From Streptococcus sp. WB01_FAA12 (GTDB taxonomy: Bacteria; Bacillota; Bacilli; Lactobacillales; Streptococcaceae), in the NCBI RefSeq assembly GCF_012843315.1, contig NZ_JABAEX010000004.1, forward strand, positions 54,304 through 118,303: a stretch of DNA of 64,000 bases. The letters run 5' to 3'. Position 1 is the first letter of the stretch. Every line of letters starts with the position of its first letter. Below are positions 1-6,471 of this stretch, piece by piece. The position numbers and the translations under genes were made by a program. The notes under the pieces are model-generated. The model had not been told where the DNA came from. It did not search any database and saw only the letters and a list, made by a program, of their open reading frames with translations.

Positions 1-600
1 GTGAAAAAAGGTATAGTCTACTGGCTTACAATTTGCTTTGTAAACTTTAAGGAACTCCGTTAGTTCCTGTTTTGTATAGTAGTTTTCTTTGCCCTTTAAG
101 GGTTTATTTTTAGGCTTGATAATCTTATCTAAGGGATTTGACTTAATGATGTCAAGAGAAGCGGCATACTTGAAAATACGGCTAATAACAGAGTAGTAAT
201 TAGCATATAGGATATAGCGTTTACTTAACTTGATAGCAACCTTTTGACAATAAGCTACACTGATTTGCTGAATCTTCATATCTGTAAAATATGAGTCAAC
301 CATAACATTAAGTTTCTTCTTAGTGTTCTGATAAGTTGTTGGTTTTACAGTGCTCTTGTAGCTTTCAAGCCATAGCTCAGCAACTTCAGCGAATGTAGGG
401 TTCTGGAAATCTTCATTGTTTGAAAAACCATTCTCTTCGACGTCTAAGAGAAGGTCACGTTCGGCAACCTTGGCCTCTTTAATGGTTTTAAAACCACGTC
501 TTGTTGTGCGTTTTTCTTTTCCAGTTGCAGGGTCTATACCCAGATATGTTTGAAAGAGGTATCTAGTCTCTCCTTTTTTTGTAATGTATTTTTTTATCAT
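1..600 (-). CDS. int: Phage tyrosine integrase, N-terminal part (cut by window edge)
   Basis: This is the N-terminal 200 codons of a site-specific tyrosine recombinase; the 3' part lies left of the window. The start ATG (complement of 598-600) follows a good ribosome site, AAAGAAAGGACATTTT. Residues 1 to about 55 resemble the AP2-like arm-DNA-binding domain (YITKKGETRYLFQTYLGIDP, then KRTTRRGFKTIKEA). Residues about 65-165 resemble the SAM-like core-binding domain (FAEVAELWLESYKSTVKPTT). The catalytic R-H-R-Y residues are expected in the missing part, so activity cannot be judged. Its position at the end of the prophage, transcribed outward and away from the repressor, fits the integrase that inserted this phage. 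The left attachment site should lie beyond the missing 3' end. Family call is firm; full length is unknown. Confidence 0.93.
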   Translation of the reverse strand, partial: MIKKYITKKGETRYLFQTYLGIDPATGKEKRTTRRGFKTIKEAKVAERDLLLDVEENGFSNNEDFQNPTFAEVAELWLESYKSTVKPTTYQNTKKKLNVMVDSYFTDMKIQQISVAYCQKVAIKLSKRYILYANYYSVISRIFKYAASLDIIKSNPLDKIIKPKNKPLKGKENYYTKQELTEFLKVYKANCKPVDYTFFH

Positions 601-620
601 AAAATGTCCTTTCTTTTCGA

Positions 621-652
621 TTGCTTGCCCGCATAGTTGAAAAGGTGCAGAA
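621..652 (+). repeat. Copy 1 of a dispersed ~30-bp motif (TTGCCCGCATAGTTGA)
   Basis: The sequence TTGCTTGCCCGCATAGTTGA with a following AAAGGTGCAGAA recurs almost identically at 4041-4071 on the same strand, and in inverted form at 36591-36620. This copy lies just upstream of the integrase start, in divergent orientation. Its role is unknown. Confidence 0.6.
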
Positions 653-771
653 TTTATGATAAACTATAGCTGTATTTTTTTATCATCTTTTCCATTGCTT
701 GCTAGATGGAAGGTTGAAACCTCACACTCAAAGTTTGGCGACGGCGAGTGTGAGGATTTTTTTATTTTTAA
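638..771 (+). ncRNA. Candidate short transcript: promoter-like element and intrinsic terminator
   Basis: Between the integrase and the HIRAN gene, both on the minus strand, lies a plus-strand unit with no convincing ORF. TTGAAA at 637-642 is followed 17 bases later by TAAACT with an upstream TG, giving an extended -10. About 60 bases on there is a strong hairpin (CCTCACACTC at 720-729, GAGTGTGAGG at 746-755) followed by a T-rich run. Only plus-strand transcription would use this terminator. A small RNA of about 100 nt, antisense to nothing annotated, is one explanation. The alternative is a terminator protecting the lysogeny genes from plus-strand read-through. The promoter call is weak; the terminator is strong. 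Confidence 0.4.
720..771 (+). terminator. Intrinsic terminator between int and the HIRAN gene
   Basis: A 10-bp perfect stem, CCTCACACTC (720-729) with GAGTGTGAGG (746-755), is followed by ATTTTTTTATTTTT. The T run lies on the plus-strand side, so it stops plus-strand RNA, opposite to both flanking genes. Confidence 0.75.
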
Positions 772-951
772 TTCAACAAAAAACGGTAACTAAATTTATA
801 GTTACCGTTTCTGCGTGGCAGCTTGTGCCAACCAGATTATTTGCACTAGGATTTCTCCTAGGTTAGTAACTATATATTATCAAATATATATCCTTTTGTC
901 AAATAAGATAGCGCGCTTTGATTTCATCGCTTAAAATTTTCAGGGGATTAT

Positions 952-1725
952 TTATTTTTTTAAGACTTTCAACTTAATTCGAATCTTGAATGAATCCTTA
1001 ACTGTACGAAGTCTACCACTATCCGGATTAATATCTTTGTAATCACCGCCATAAATTTCAGCATTTTTGATAACTTCATTATTTGGATCTACGGTTAATC
1101 TTAATACCTTTCTATTTTTGGACTTAGTGACATAGCCTAAGTGATAACCTCGAACCACAATTTTAACTGCATTAGGGTCAAATTTATTATCAAATTCAGG
1201 GATAAACTCTACATCTGGAATTTTAAAAGGCAAGTATTTATAAAATCTTCCTCCAAAAATTAATTCCTCTTTAATTTCTTTAGAAGTATATCCTAAATAA
1301 GGGGTATCATCTGATTCTCTTATAAGTTCTTGACATAAATCTGAGAAAGCTTCTTGGCGATAAGATATTCCTTTCACTTTGAGAATAACATCATAAATAG
1401 TTCTCTCGTCAATCTCCTGTTTTTTTATTCTGTCTTCTATTTGAACAACCAATAGTTTATTCAGCTCTTCAATTTCATACTCTAGTTGATCAGTATTAGA
1501 TTGCCTAGGAAAAACACCAATCAAAAAGAGAATAACTAAACTGCCGATAATAAAAGAGAAAATTGTTAGTAGTATATTTCCAACGATACCAAGCAGAAAA
1601 ACAGATATTAAAGTCAGCAAAACCAAAAAGGCTATTAAAGACCTTTGATTTTCCAGTTTACTAATTGTTTTTCTGTGTTCGTCTATTAGTACTTTGATTT
1701 CCTTTTCAGTAAGAGTAGTAGACAT
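952..1725 (-). CDS. Membrane-anchored HIRAN-domain protein of the lysogeny module
   Basis: This 257-residue protein has a short coiled N-terminus. Two hydrophobic segments (about residues 30-49 and 51-72) form a membrane hairpin, followed by a charged helical stretch (75-110). The C-terminal domain carries the HIRAN signature FDNKFDPNAVKIVV (178-191) and GYVTK (197-201). HIRAN domains bind DNA 3' ends in HLTF-type proteins and also occur alone in phages and bacteria. The gene follows the CI-like repressor by 14 bp on the same strand, so it is probably expressed from the repressor promoter in the lysogen. That position, between integrase and repressor, is typical of superinfection-exclusion or defence morons. 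Domain assignment is by motif recognition; function is inferred only. Confidence 0.75.
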   Translation of the reverse strand: MSTTLTEKEIKVLIDEHRKTISKLENQRSLIAFLVLLTLISVFLLGIVGNILLTIFSFIIGSLVILFLIGVFPRQSNTDQLEYEIEELNKLLVVQIEDRIKKQEIDERTIYDVILKVKGISYRQEAFSDLCQELIRESDDTPYLGYTSKEIKEELIFGGRFYKYLPFKIPDVEFIPEFDNKFDPNAVKIVVRGYHLGYVTKSKNRKVLRLTVDPNNEVIKNAEIYGGDYKDINPDSGRLRTVKDSFKIRIKLKVLKK

Positions 1726-1740
1726 ATAAGCACCTTGACC

Positions 1741-2496
1741 TTAATTTTCAGATGGCATGAAGTTTCCGACAATTTTTCCAATAATTCTAGGATCTTCTTC
1801 AAATGGTGCGAACTTATCTTTATATTTTGGATTAAGGGAGACTAAACGCAATCCATCAGGTTCACGATAAACCTTTTTAATATACGTTTGACCGTCCCAA
1901 TCAACGGCATAAACCGCTCCGTCATAATCAAAACCAGTCTCTTTTATGAGGACAACCTCTCCGTTTTGGAATTTAGGTTCCATTGAGTCTCCGAAAACCC
2001 AAGAAGCAAAATCGTGGTCTAGGTCTTTATCATAAAAAACAGTATCATAGTTCCCATCGTTGAAGTATGAAAAACCAGTACCAGCTGATAGTTTTTCAAA
2101 AACACGGTATTCAAAAAGCTTTTCCTCAATTGTGATTACTTTATTATTTTGCTCTTTCAATTGTTCGTTAGCGTAGTTAAGAACCTTTTGTTTTCTCGGA
2201 GTTGATAGCTTGACAACTTTTTCAGTGATTTTATGAATCAATGGGGATGTGGGGATTTTTAGCTCATTTACTTCCTGAGTTTTATCCTCTATCAAGTCTG
2301 ATTTATTAACTCCAAAATAGTCCGCAAGTAATTCGATCTTTCCTATCCGAGGATAAGTTATGCCTTTTAACCAATCTCTTACAGTAGTGTACTTCAATCC
2401 GAGATCAGAACAGAGCTTATTTCTATCAATCCCTTTGCTACTCATCAAATTCTCTAAGTTCGCAGAAAAAATTTCTTTACTTTTATTATTGCTCAT
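1741..2496 (-). CDS. CI-like phage repressor with LexA/S24 self-cleavage domain
   Basis: This 251-residue maintenance repressor of lysogeny has an N-terminal XRE-type helix-turn-helix (residues about 8-65, NLENLMSSKGIDRNKLCSDL) that should bind the operators just upstream. The C-terminal S24 peptidase domain shows the Ala138-Gly139 cleavage site in LSAGTG, catalytic Ser171 in GDSMEP and Lys207 in YIKKVY. RecA-stimulated self-cleavage after DNA damage is the expected induction route. It is divergent from the Cro-like gene at 2671. Its likely promoter is TTTACT, 17 bp, TAATAT on the minus strand, with an operator inside the spacer, which points to autoregulation. All expected catalytic residues are present. 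Confidence 0.93.
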   Translation of the reverse strand: MSNNKSKEIFSANLENLMSSKGIDRNKLCSDLGLKYTTVRDWLKGITYPRIGKIELLADYFGVNKSDLIEDKTQEVNELKIPTSPLIHKITEKVVKLSTPRKQKVLNYANEQLKEQNNKVITIEEKLFEYRVFEKLSAGTGFSYFNDGNYDTVFYDKDLDHDFASWVFGDSMEPKFQNGEVVLIKETGFDYDGAVYAVDWDGQTYIKKVYREPDGLRLVSLNPKYKDKFAPFEEDPRIIGKIVGNFMPSEN

Positions 2497-2524
2497 TTTT
2501 ATCGCTCCTTTATATAGTATATAT

Positions 2525-2540
2525 TACGGCAAAAACGCAA
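2525..2540. promoter_or_regulatory. Repressor operator O1 (TACGGCAAAAACGCAA)
   Basis: An exact 16-bp sequence, repeated at 2566-2581. It falls in the 17-bp spacer of the likely repressor promoter on the minus strand (TTTACT / TAATAT). Its outer halves resemble the palindrome at 2596-2610. Confidence 0.65.
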
Positions 2541-2565
2541 AAAAGTAAAGAAAAAAATAAAAAAA

Positions 2566-2581
2566 TACGGCAAAAACGCAA
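2566..2581. promoter_or_regulatory. Repressor operator O2 (TACGGCAAAAACGCAA)
   Basis: Identical to O1, and spaced 41 bp from it, close to four helical turns. It lies immediately upstream of the -35 of the rightward early promoter, so a bound protein could touch polymerase there. Confidence 0.65.
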
Positions 2582-2588
2582 AAAACAC

Positions 2589-2617
2589 TTGACATTGCGG
2601 TTTAACCGCATTATAAT
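2589..2617 (+). promoter_or_regulatory. Early rightward promoter with embedded operator O3
   Basis: TTGACA (2589-2594) and TATAAT (2612-2617) are separated by exactly 17 bp, a perfect consensus promoter. The spacer contains the palindrome TGCGGTTTAACCGCA (2596-2610, 7-bp arms around a central T), so a bound repressor would directly block polymerase. It drives the Cro-like gene and the early operon. Confidence 0.88.
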
Positions 2618-2670
2618 GTAGTTATAGTTGAGCTAGTCAATTATAAAAAAATGATAGAAAGGACAGCAAC

Positions 2671-2877
2671 ATGCCAAAAATGACTCTTAAAACATTGCGA
2701 ACTCTAAAGAACTGGCGACAAGTGGACGCAGCAGAGGCTATTGACGTCTCTGTTGACACTTGGGGAAATTGGGAGCGAGGAAAAACAGAACCTACTGTAA
2801 CCCAAGCTTATCAAATCGCTACTACTTTTGATGTGTCTATTGATGACATTATTTTTTTACACGATATTGCGGTTTAA
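2671..2877 (+). CDS. Cro-like XRE-family regulator
   Basis: A 68-residue single-domain helix-turn-helix protein. The LRTLKNWRQVDAAEAIDVSV region and WGNWERGKTEPTV give the typical XRE fold over nearly the whole chain. It is first in the rightward early operon, divergent from the CI-like repressor, the position of lambda Cro. The gene is preceded by AGAAAGGA at good spacing. Its 3' end overlaps another copy of the operator palindrome (2864-2886), which suggests that binding there could influence the next genes. Expected role: favour lytic growth by repressing the repressor promoter. Confidence 0.88.
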   Translation: MPKMTLKTLRTLKNWRQVDAAEAIDVSVDTWGNWERGKTEPTVTQAYQIATTFDVSIDDIIFLHDIAV

Positions 2878-2886
2878 CCGTAATAT
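2864..2886. promoter_or_regulatory. Extended operator palindrome O4
   Basis: ATATTGCGGTT - T - AACCGTAATAT is a 23-bp dyad with 10 of 11 arm positions matching. It covers the stop codon of the Cro-like gene and contains the TGCGGTTTAACCG core of O3. A weak -10 (TAATAT) overlaps its right arm, so it may control a second promoter for the downstream genes. Confidence 0.6.
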
Positions 2887-2898
2887 AAAAGGAGCACT

Positions 2899-2949
2899 AT
2901 GAACAACGCAGTTAAACGATTGGTAGTTGGCAGTAATGTCCTAGAGTAG
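2899..2949 (+). CDS. Possible 16-residue leader peptide
   Basis: A minimal ORF reading MNNAVKRLVVGSNVLE follows AAAAGGAGCACT, a good ribosome site at normal spacing, and ends 9 bp before the next gene. It is too short to support by composition alone. It could be a translated leader that couples expression of the following gene, or the remnant of a longer gene. Shine-Dalgarno quality is the only direct support. Confidence 0.3.
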   Translation: MNNAVKRLVVGSNVLE

Positions 2950-2958
2950 GAGAGGGAT

Positions 2959-3219
2959 ATGAGTAAACCATCAAAAAAATCACTACCAATTCAAAATTTA
3001 GAAATTAAGATAGATAGCGACTCTAGTATTCCACGAGTTATTTTGAACGGGATTGATTTTCAAGCAGAAGATATTGGTCTTCAAGGTATCAAGATAATTT
3101 GGGAGACAAAGAAAGATGAAGTACCAGAGACACTTATTCAGGTTGATTATATAAATAACCGTGAAGCATCTCATATAGTATCTGTCAAACAGTCGTTTAA
3201 AAATACTTTACTTAAATAG
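2959..3219 (+). CDS. Hypothetical early phage protein (86 aa)
   Basis: This 86-residue protein was not recognised. It starts at an ATG behind AGGAGAGGG. The sequence is mixed charge with a beta-rich middle (IPRVILNGIDF, IKIIWETKKDEVPETLIQVDY), no membrane segment and no catalytic motif. It lies between the Cro-like and antirepressor genes in the same early operon, a position that often holds small regulators of the lysis-lysogeny choice. That is context only; no function is claimed. Confidence 0.6.
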   Translation: MSKPSKKSLPIQNLEIKIDSDSSIPRVILNGIDFQAEDIGLQGIKIIWETKKDEVPETLIQVDYINNREASHIVSVKQSFKNTLLK

Positions 3220-3266
3220 TTTTGGCGAGTTTTATTTACATTATATCAAATTTAGAAAGGAATATT

Positions 3267-3974
3267 ATGAACGAAATTTTTAACTTTCACGGGCGGGAAG
3301 TCCGTACAGTGATGTTTGATGACGAGCCGTGGTTTGTCGGGAAAGATATAGCAGAGATTCTTGGATATGTAAATTCAAGAGATGCTCTGGCAAAACACGT
3401 TGATGAAGATGATAAGCTAACGTCGCAAATCGCGACGGCAGGTCAAATGAGAAATCAGACAGTTATCAACGAATCTGGTCTCTACTCTCTTATCTTATCC
3501 AGCAAGTTACCTCAAGCCAGAGAGTTCAAGCGTTGGGTAACATCTGAGGTCTTACCAGCTATTCGCAAACAGGGTGGATTTATCCGAGAGGATTTGGACG
3601 AGGATGCCTTTATTGCTCTATTCACTGGGCAGAAGAAGTTGCGTGAGCAACAGACTAGCATGCTGGAAGATATCGACTATCTCAAGAGTGAGCAACCGAT
3701 TCATCCGAGCTATGCTCAATCGCTACTGAAGAAGCGCAAGGCTCGGGTCGTTGCTTGCTTAGGTGGTATTGACAGTCCTGCTTATGCTGATAAGATTTTT
3801 GCTCAATCAGTATTTAGACAAGCTGAGATTGATTTCAAGGACCACTTCAACATCAGTCGCTATGATTTGCTACCTAAAAAGTTTGCAGAAGCCGCATTGG
3901 CCTATTGGATGACTTGGGAACCAAGTACCAATACTAAGATGAAGATTATGGAACTGAACGCTTATGCATTGTAG
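3267..3974 (+). CDS. BRO-family phage antirepressor
   Basis: A 235-residue protein with a BRO-N domain in residues 1 to about 105: FHGREVRTVMFDDEPWFVGKD, DIAEILGY, then NESGLYSLILSSKLPQAREF and VLPAIRKQGG. A C-terminal domain (about 120-235) differs from the KilAC type. BRO/antirepressor proteins oppose the CI-like repressor during induction or bind DNA themselves. The start at 3267 is preferred over an in-frame upstream codon because AGAAAGGA sits 5 bp in front and the family begins with this motif. It is in the early operon downstream of cro. Confidence 0.85.
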   Translation: MNEIFNFHGREVRTVMFDDEPWFVGKDIAEILGYVNSRDALAKHVDEDDKLTSQIATAGQMRNQTVINESGLYSLILSSKLPQAREFKRWVTSEVLPAIRKQGGFIREDLDEDAFIALFTGQKKLREQQTSMLEDIDYLKSEQPIHPSYAQSLLKKRKARVVACLGGIDSPAYADKIFAQSVFRQAEIDFKDHFNISRYDLLPKKFAEAALAYWMTWEPSTNTKMKIMELNAYAL

Positions 3975-3977
3975 AGC

Positions 3978-4005
3978 AAAAAAGCACCTGACAGCAATCA
4001 GGCGC
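3978..4005 (-). terminator. Minus-strand intrinsic terminator after the antirepressor
   Basis: The hairpin GCACCTGA (3984-3991) with TCAGGCGC (3998-4005) is preceded on the plus strand by six A. The U run therefore follows the hairpin only in minus-strand RNA. It would stop transcripts running backwards from the early genes. Confidence 0.55.
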
Positions 4006-4040
4006 ATACTTAAATAATTAAAACCATTATATCACAAAAA

Positions 4041-4071
4041 TGCTTGCCCGCATAGTTGAGAGGATGTAGAA
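4041..4071 (+). repeat. Copy 2 of the dispersed TTGCCCGCATAGTTGA motif
   Basis: TGCTTGCCCGCATAGTTGA (4041-4059) is identical over 19 bases to the copy at 622-640. The following GAGGATGTAGAA includes the ribosome site of the DUF771-like gene at 4073. Confidence 0.6.
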
Positions 4072-4072
4072 A

Positions 4073-4363
4073 ATGGAAGGAATAACGTTACAATTACGAT
4101 TGGACGGCGAAAGTGCTGAATTGTTCACGAATCAATTATTGGCCTTTGCTAAAAAGCAGGTCAAGGAGCAGTTAGAGAATGATCGTATGCCAATCAATCA
4201 ACAGGCTTTGATGAAGAAGTTTGGCTTTACTCATGGCTATATTAAGAAGTTAGAACGTAAAGGATTAAGATTTCGTAAGCAAGGGAAAGATATTATGTAC
4301 GATGTCAATGATGTTTATGAGATTTTAGAGTTAGAAAAACAAGTACGAAAATTAAGAGCGTAA
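4073..4363 (+). CDS. DUF771-like phage protein (excisionase-like DNA binder)
   Basis: A 96-residue protein whose C-terminal half reads as a winged-helix/MerR-type fold: QALMKKFGFTHGYIKKLERK, then LRFRKQGKDIMYDVNDVYEI. The phrase 'do not read the next domain unless the helix is recognised, then a position-specific wing' is the pattern of DUF771 and excisionase-like proteins. It could act as the excisionase for the integrase at the left end or as a regulator. It is preceded by a copy of the dispersed motif that also lies next to the integrase, which weakly links the two. Family call from memory; excisionase role inferred. Confidence 0.65.
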   Translation: MEGITLQLRLDGESAELFTNQLLAFAKKQVKEQLENDRMPINQQALMKKFGFTHGYIKKLERKGLRFRKQGKDIMYDVNDVYEILELEKQVRKLRA

Positions 4364-4373
4364 GGAGAACAAA

Positions 4374-4802
4374 ATGACAGAACCAACTTTATCAAGCCAA
4401 TTGCTTGGCTTAGCAGTGATTTTCATTGGGATGTTTATCCTAATGGTGCTTACGGCTAAAAATGAAAAATCGGATAAGCAAAATGTAGTGGTCATTATTG
4501 AAGAAACAGAAGATTTCAGGGAAGTTGCTCGAAGAAACCTGAGAATGTGTGACAGAAAGTCTACCTATGACACCCAACCACCTATAGGTCTTGCTTCATC
4601 GATTGAGGATGTACCACAAGTTTTTAGAGCATGCATCGAAGACTATGATAGACTTGCCTATGATTTTCAGGAAGAAGCAAGTAATAATGAACTTCTAAGA
4701 AAGCAAAATGCCGAGCTTTTAGTTGAAAATGGTCGCTTGCTTTATCAGGAAATGACTTTGGATTTCCGTAAGAAGCCAAGAAAATGGAGGGCAAAGATAT
4801 GA
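4374..4802 (+). CDS. Hypothetical membrane-anchored phage protein (142 aa)
   Basis: Not recognised. Residues about 9-28 (LLGLAVIFIGMFILMVLT) form one membrane segment. The rest is an acidic, mostly helical cytoplasmic part with a coiled stretch near the end (ELLRKQNAELLVENGRLLYQ) and a basic tail. It begins 10 bp after the DUF771-like gene behind AAGGAGAAC and overlaps the next start by 4 bp, so it is translated as part of the early operon. Confidence 0.6.
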   Translation: MTEPTLSSQLLGLAVIFIGMFILMVLTAKNEKSDKQNVVVIIEETEDFREVARRNLRMCDRKSTYDTQPPIGLASSIEDVPQVFRACIEDYDRLAYDFQEEASNNELLRKQNAELLVENGRLLYQEMTLDFRKKPRKWRAKI

Positions 4803-5137
4803 GTGTTAGTCGTGAAATGAGTGAGATGGAAATCCGTGTGTTAAACATGATCATGAATTGCGCGACTTTCGACCTGCCAATCCAAGCCAGTGAAATTCGT
4901 TTAGAAACTGGGCTCTCAAAACGTAAGGTAGAAGAAATTATCGAAAGCCTGCGTGTCAATTTTGGGCATCCTATCGTAGCCAAGAAGATGAAGCCAAACG
5001 GATACTACTTGCCACGAAGTGAGGAGGAGCGACAAGCTGGTCTTGCTCCTTATCGCAGACAAATATTGACCGAGCAAAAGAACCTTGCTGCGGTGATGAA
5101 TGTTGATCTAGAAAAATACTGGGGGAATAGCGCATGA
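4799..5137 (+). CDS. Hypothetical phage protein with winged-helix-like pattern (112 aa)
   Basis: The ATG at 4799 is chosen because GGAGGG lies 7 bp before it; an upstream ATG at 4784 lacks a ribosome site. The protein has a helical N-terminal half with a likely helix-turn-helix (ASEIRLETGLSKRKVEEIIE, then SLRVNFGHPIVAKKMKPNGYY) and a basic C-terminus. It overlaps both neighbours by 4 bp and stands immediately before the replicative helicase. A replication-linked DNA-binding role is plausible but not shown. Confidence 0.6.
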   Translation: MSVSREMSEMEIRVLNMIMNCATFDLPIQASEIRLETGLSKRKVEEIIESLRVNFGHPIVAKKMKPNGYYLPRSEEERQAGLAPYRRQILTEQKNLAAVMNVDLEKYWGNSA

Positions 5138-6468
5138 ATGAAGAATTTAGAATATTACCTCATGATTTAGCTGCTGAACAGTCTGTTCTTGGTTCAGTAT
5201 TCATCTCTCCTGATTCACTTATATTTCTAGCGGATGAATTGGTTCCAGATGACTTTTACAAGCCGGCAAACAAAATTGTATTTAAGACCATGTTGTCCTT
5301 GCTTGAAAAAGGTGAGCCAATCGATGCTACGACTATGGGCTCTGCTCTCACGAATCAAGGAGATATTTCAAAAATCGGGGGTATCAACTATGTTGTCGAG
5401 CTAGTAAACTCCACTCCGACATCAAAGAATGTGGAGCACTATGCAAAGCTTGTGAAAGAAAAGGCTACGCTCAGAAAGATGATAGCAAACCTATCTGACT
5501 CCCTCTCGAGTGCTTATCAGGGTGATGTACCTGTTGGTGACATCATCGCAAGAACTGAAAAGTCTATGCTTGACATCAGTAATCAAAATGCAGGGACAGG
5601 ATTTCGTAATGTGGCCGATATCCTTGATACACATATGCAGATGGTGGAGACTCGCTCTCAGACAGATGGAGTTGTGACAGGTCTATCGACTGGGTTCGTT
5701 GGACTGGATAAGATTACGACTGGTCTTCATGAGGACAATCTTATCATCCTTGCCGCTCGCCCTGCAATGGGGAAGACAGCGCTAGCTCTAAATATCGCTC
5801 AATATATCGCTGTAAAAGAGAAAAAGCCTGTTGCTATTTTCTCGCTTGAGATGGGGGCGGAGAGCTTGATTGAGCGGATGTTAGCATCTGAGGGCATGGT
5901 AGAAGGGTATCACCTAAAAACTGGGAATCTGAGTGTTGAGGAATGGAGTAGGCTAGTGCATGCGCAAGGGAATCTCTATGACGCTCCTATTTTTGTTGAT
6001 GATACGGCTGGTATTCGTATCTCTGAGATACGGTCAAAAGCTCGAAAACTTGCCCAGGAGATGGGGGGTCTTGGAGTCATTATCATTGACTACTTGCAAC
6101 TGATCACTGGCTCAAAAGGTGAGAATCGTCAGCAGGTAGTTTCTGAGATTTCTAGGGAATTGAAGATACTAGCTAAGGATTTGAAAGTACCTGTCATTGC
6201 CCTGTCACAACTAAGTCGTGCAGTTGAACAGAGACAAGAAAAACGTCCAATGATGTCAGATTTGCGAGAATCTGGCTCTATTGAGCAAGATGCTGATATT
6301 GTAGCCTTCTTGTATCGTGATGCCTACTATCAGAAGGAACAGACAGACAGTCAAGAAGCTAACAATGTAACCGAGCTGATCCTGGAAAAGAATCGGCATG
6401 GTAGTTTAGGGACGGTTAAACTATATTTTCACAAAGAATACACAAAATTCTCAAGTGTGGAGGAGTAG
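5134..6468 (+). CDS. dnaB: Replicative DNA helicase DnaB
   Basis: This 444-residue helicase unwinds DNA at the phage replication fork as a hexamer. The N-terminal DnaB domain (about 8-115; HDLAAEQSVLGSVFISPDSL) is followed by the RecA-like C-terminal domain. Walker A is AARPAMGKTALALN (about 207-220), Walker B ends in IIIDYLQLI, and the arginine-rich end includes LRESGSIEQDAD. Its length fits bacterial DnaB. The ATGA overlap with the preceding gene indicates coupled translation. It heads the replication block with the replisome organiser and the DnaC-like loader, giving the phage its own helicase-loading system. Confidence 0.97.
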   Translation: MNEEFRILPHDLAAEQSVLGSVFISPDSLIFLADELVPDDFYKPANKIVFKTMLSLLEKGEPIDATTMGSALTNQGDISKIGGINYVVELVNSTPTSKNVEHYAKLVKEKATLRKMIANLSDSLSSAYQGDVPVGDIIARTEKSMLDISNQNAGTGFRNVADILDTHMQMVETRSQTDGVVTGLSTGFVGLDKITTGLHEDNLIILAARPAMGKTALALNIAQYIAVKEKKPVAIFSLEMGAESLIERMLASEGMVEGYHLKTGNLSVEEWSRLVHAQGNLYDAPIFVDDTAGIRISEIRSKARKLAQEMGGLGVIIIDYLQLITGSKGENRQQVVSEISRELKILAKDLKVPVIALSQLSRAVEQRQEKRPMMSDLRESGSIEQDADIVAFLYRDAYYQKEQTDSQEANNVTELILEKNRHGSLGTVKLYFHKEYTKFSSVEE

Positions 6469-6471
6469 AAG

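Noticed and set aside
621..640. attL/attR core
   Set aside because: Copies at 621 and 36591 are inverted relative to each other, while attL and attR must be direct repeats.
651..780. Short plus-strand ORF starting ATG at 655
   Set aside because: It would run through the terminator hairpin and has low-complexity composition.
2360..2548. Plus-strand frame opposite the repressor
   Set aside because: Antisense to the repressor helix-turn-helix; no ribosome site; low-complexity end.
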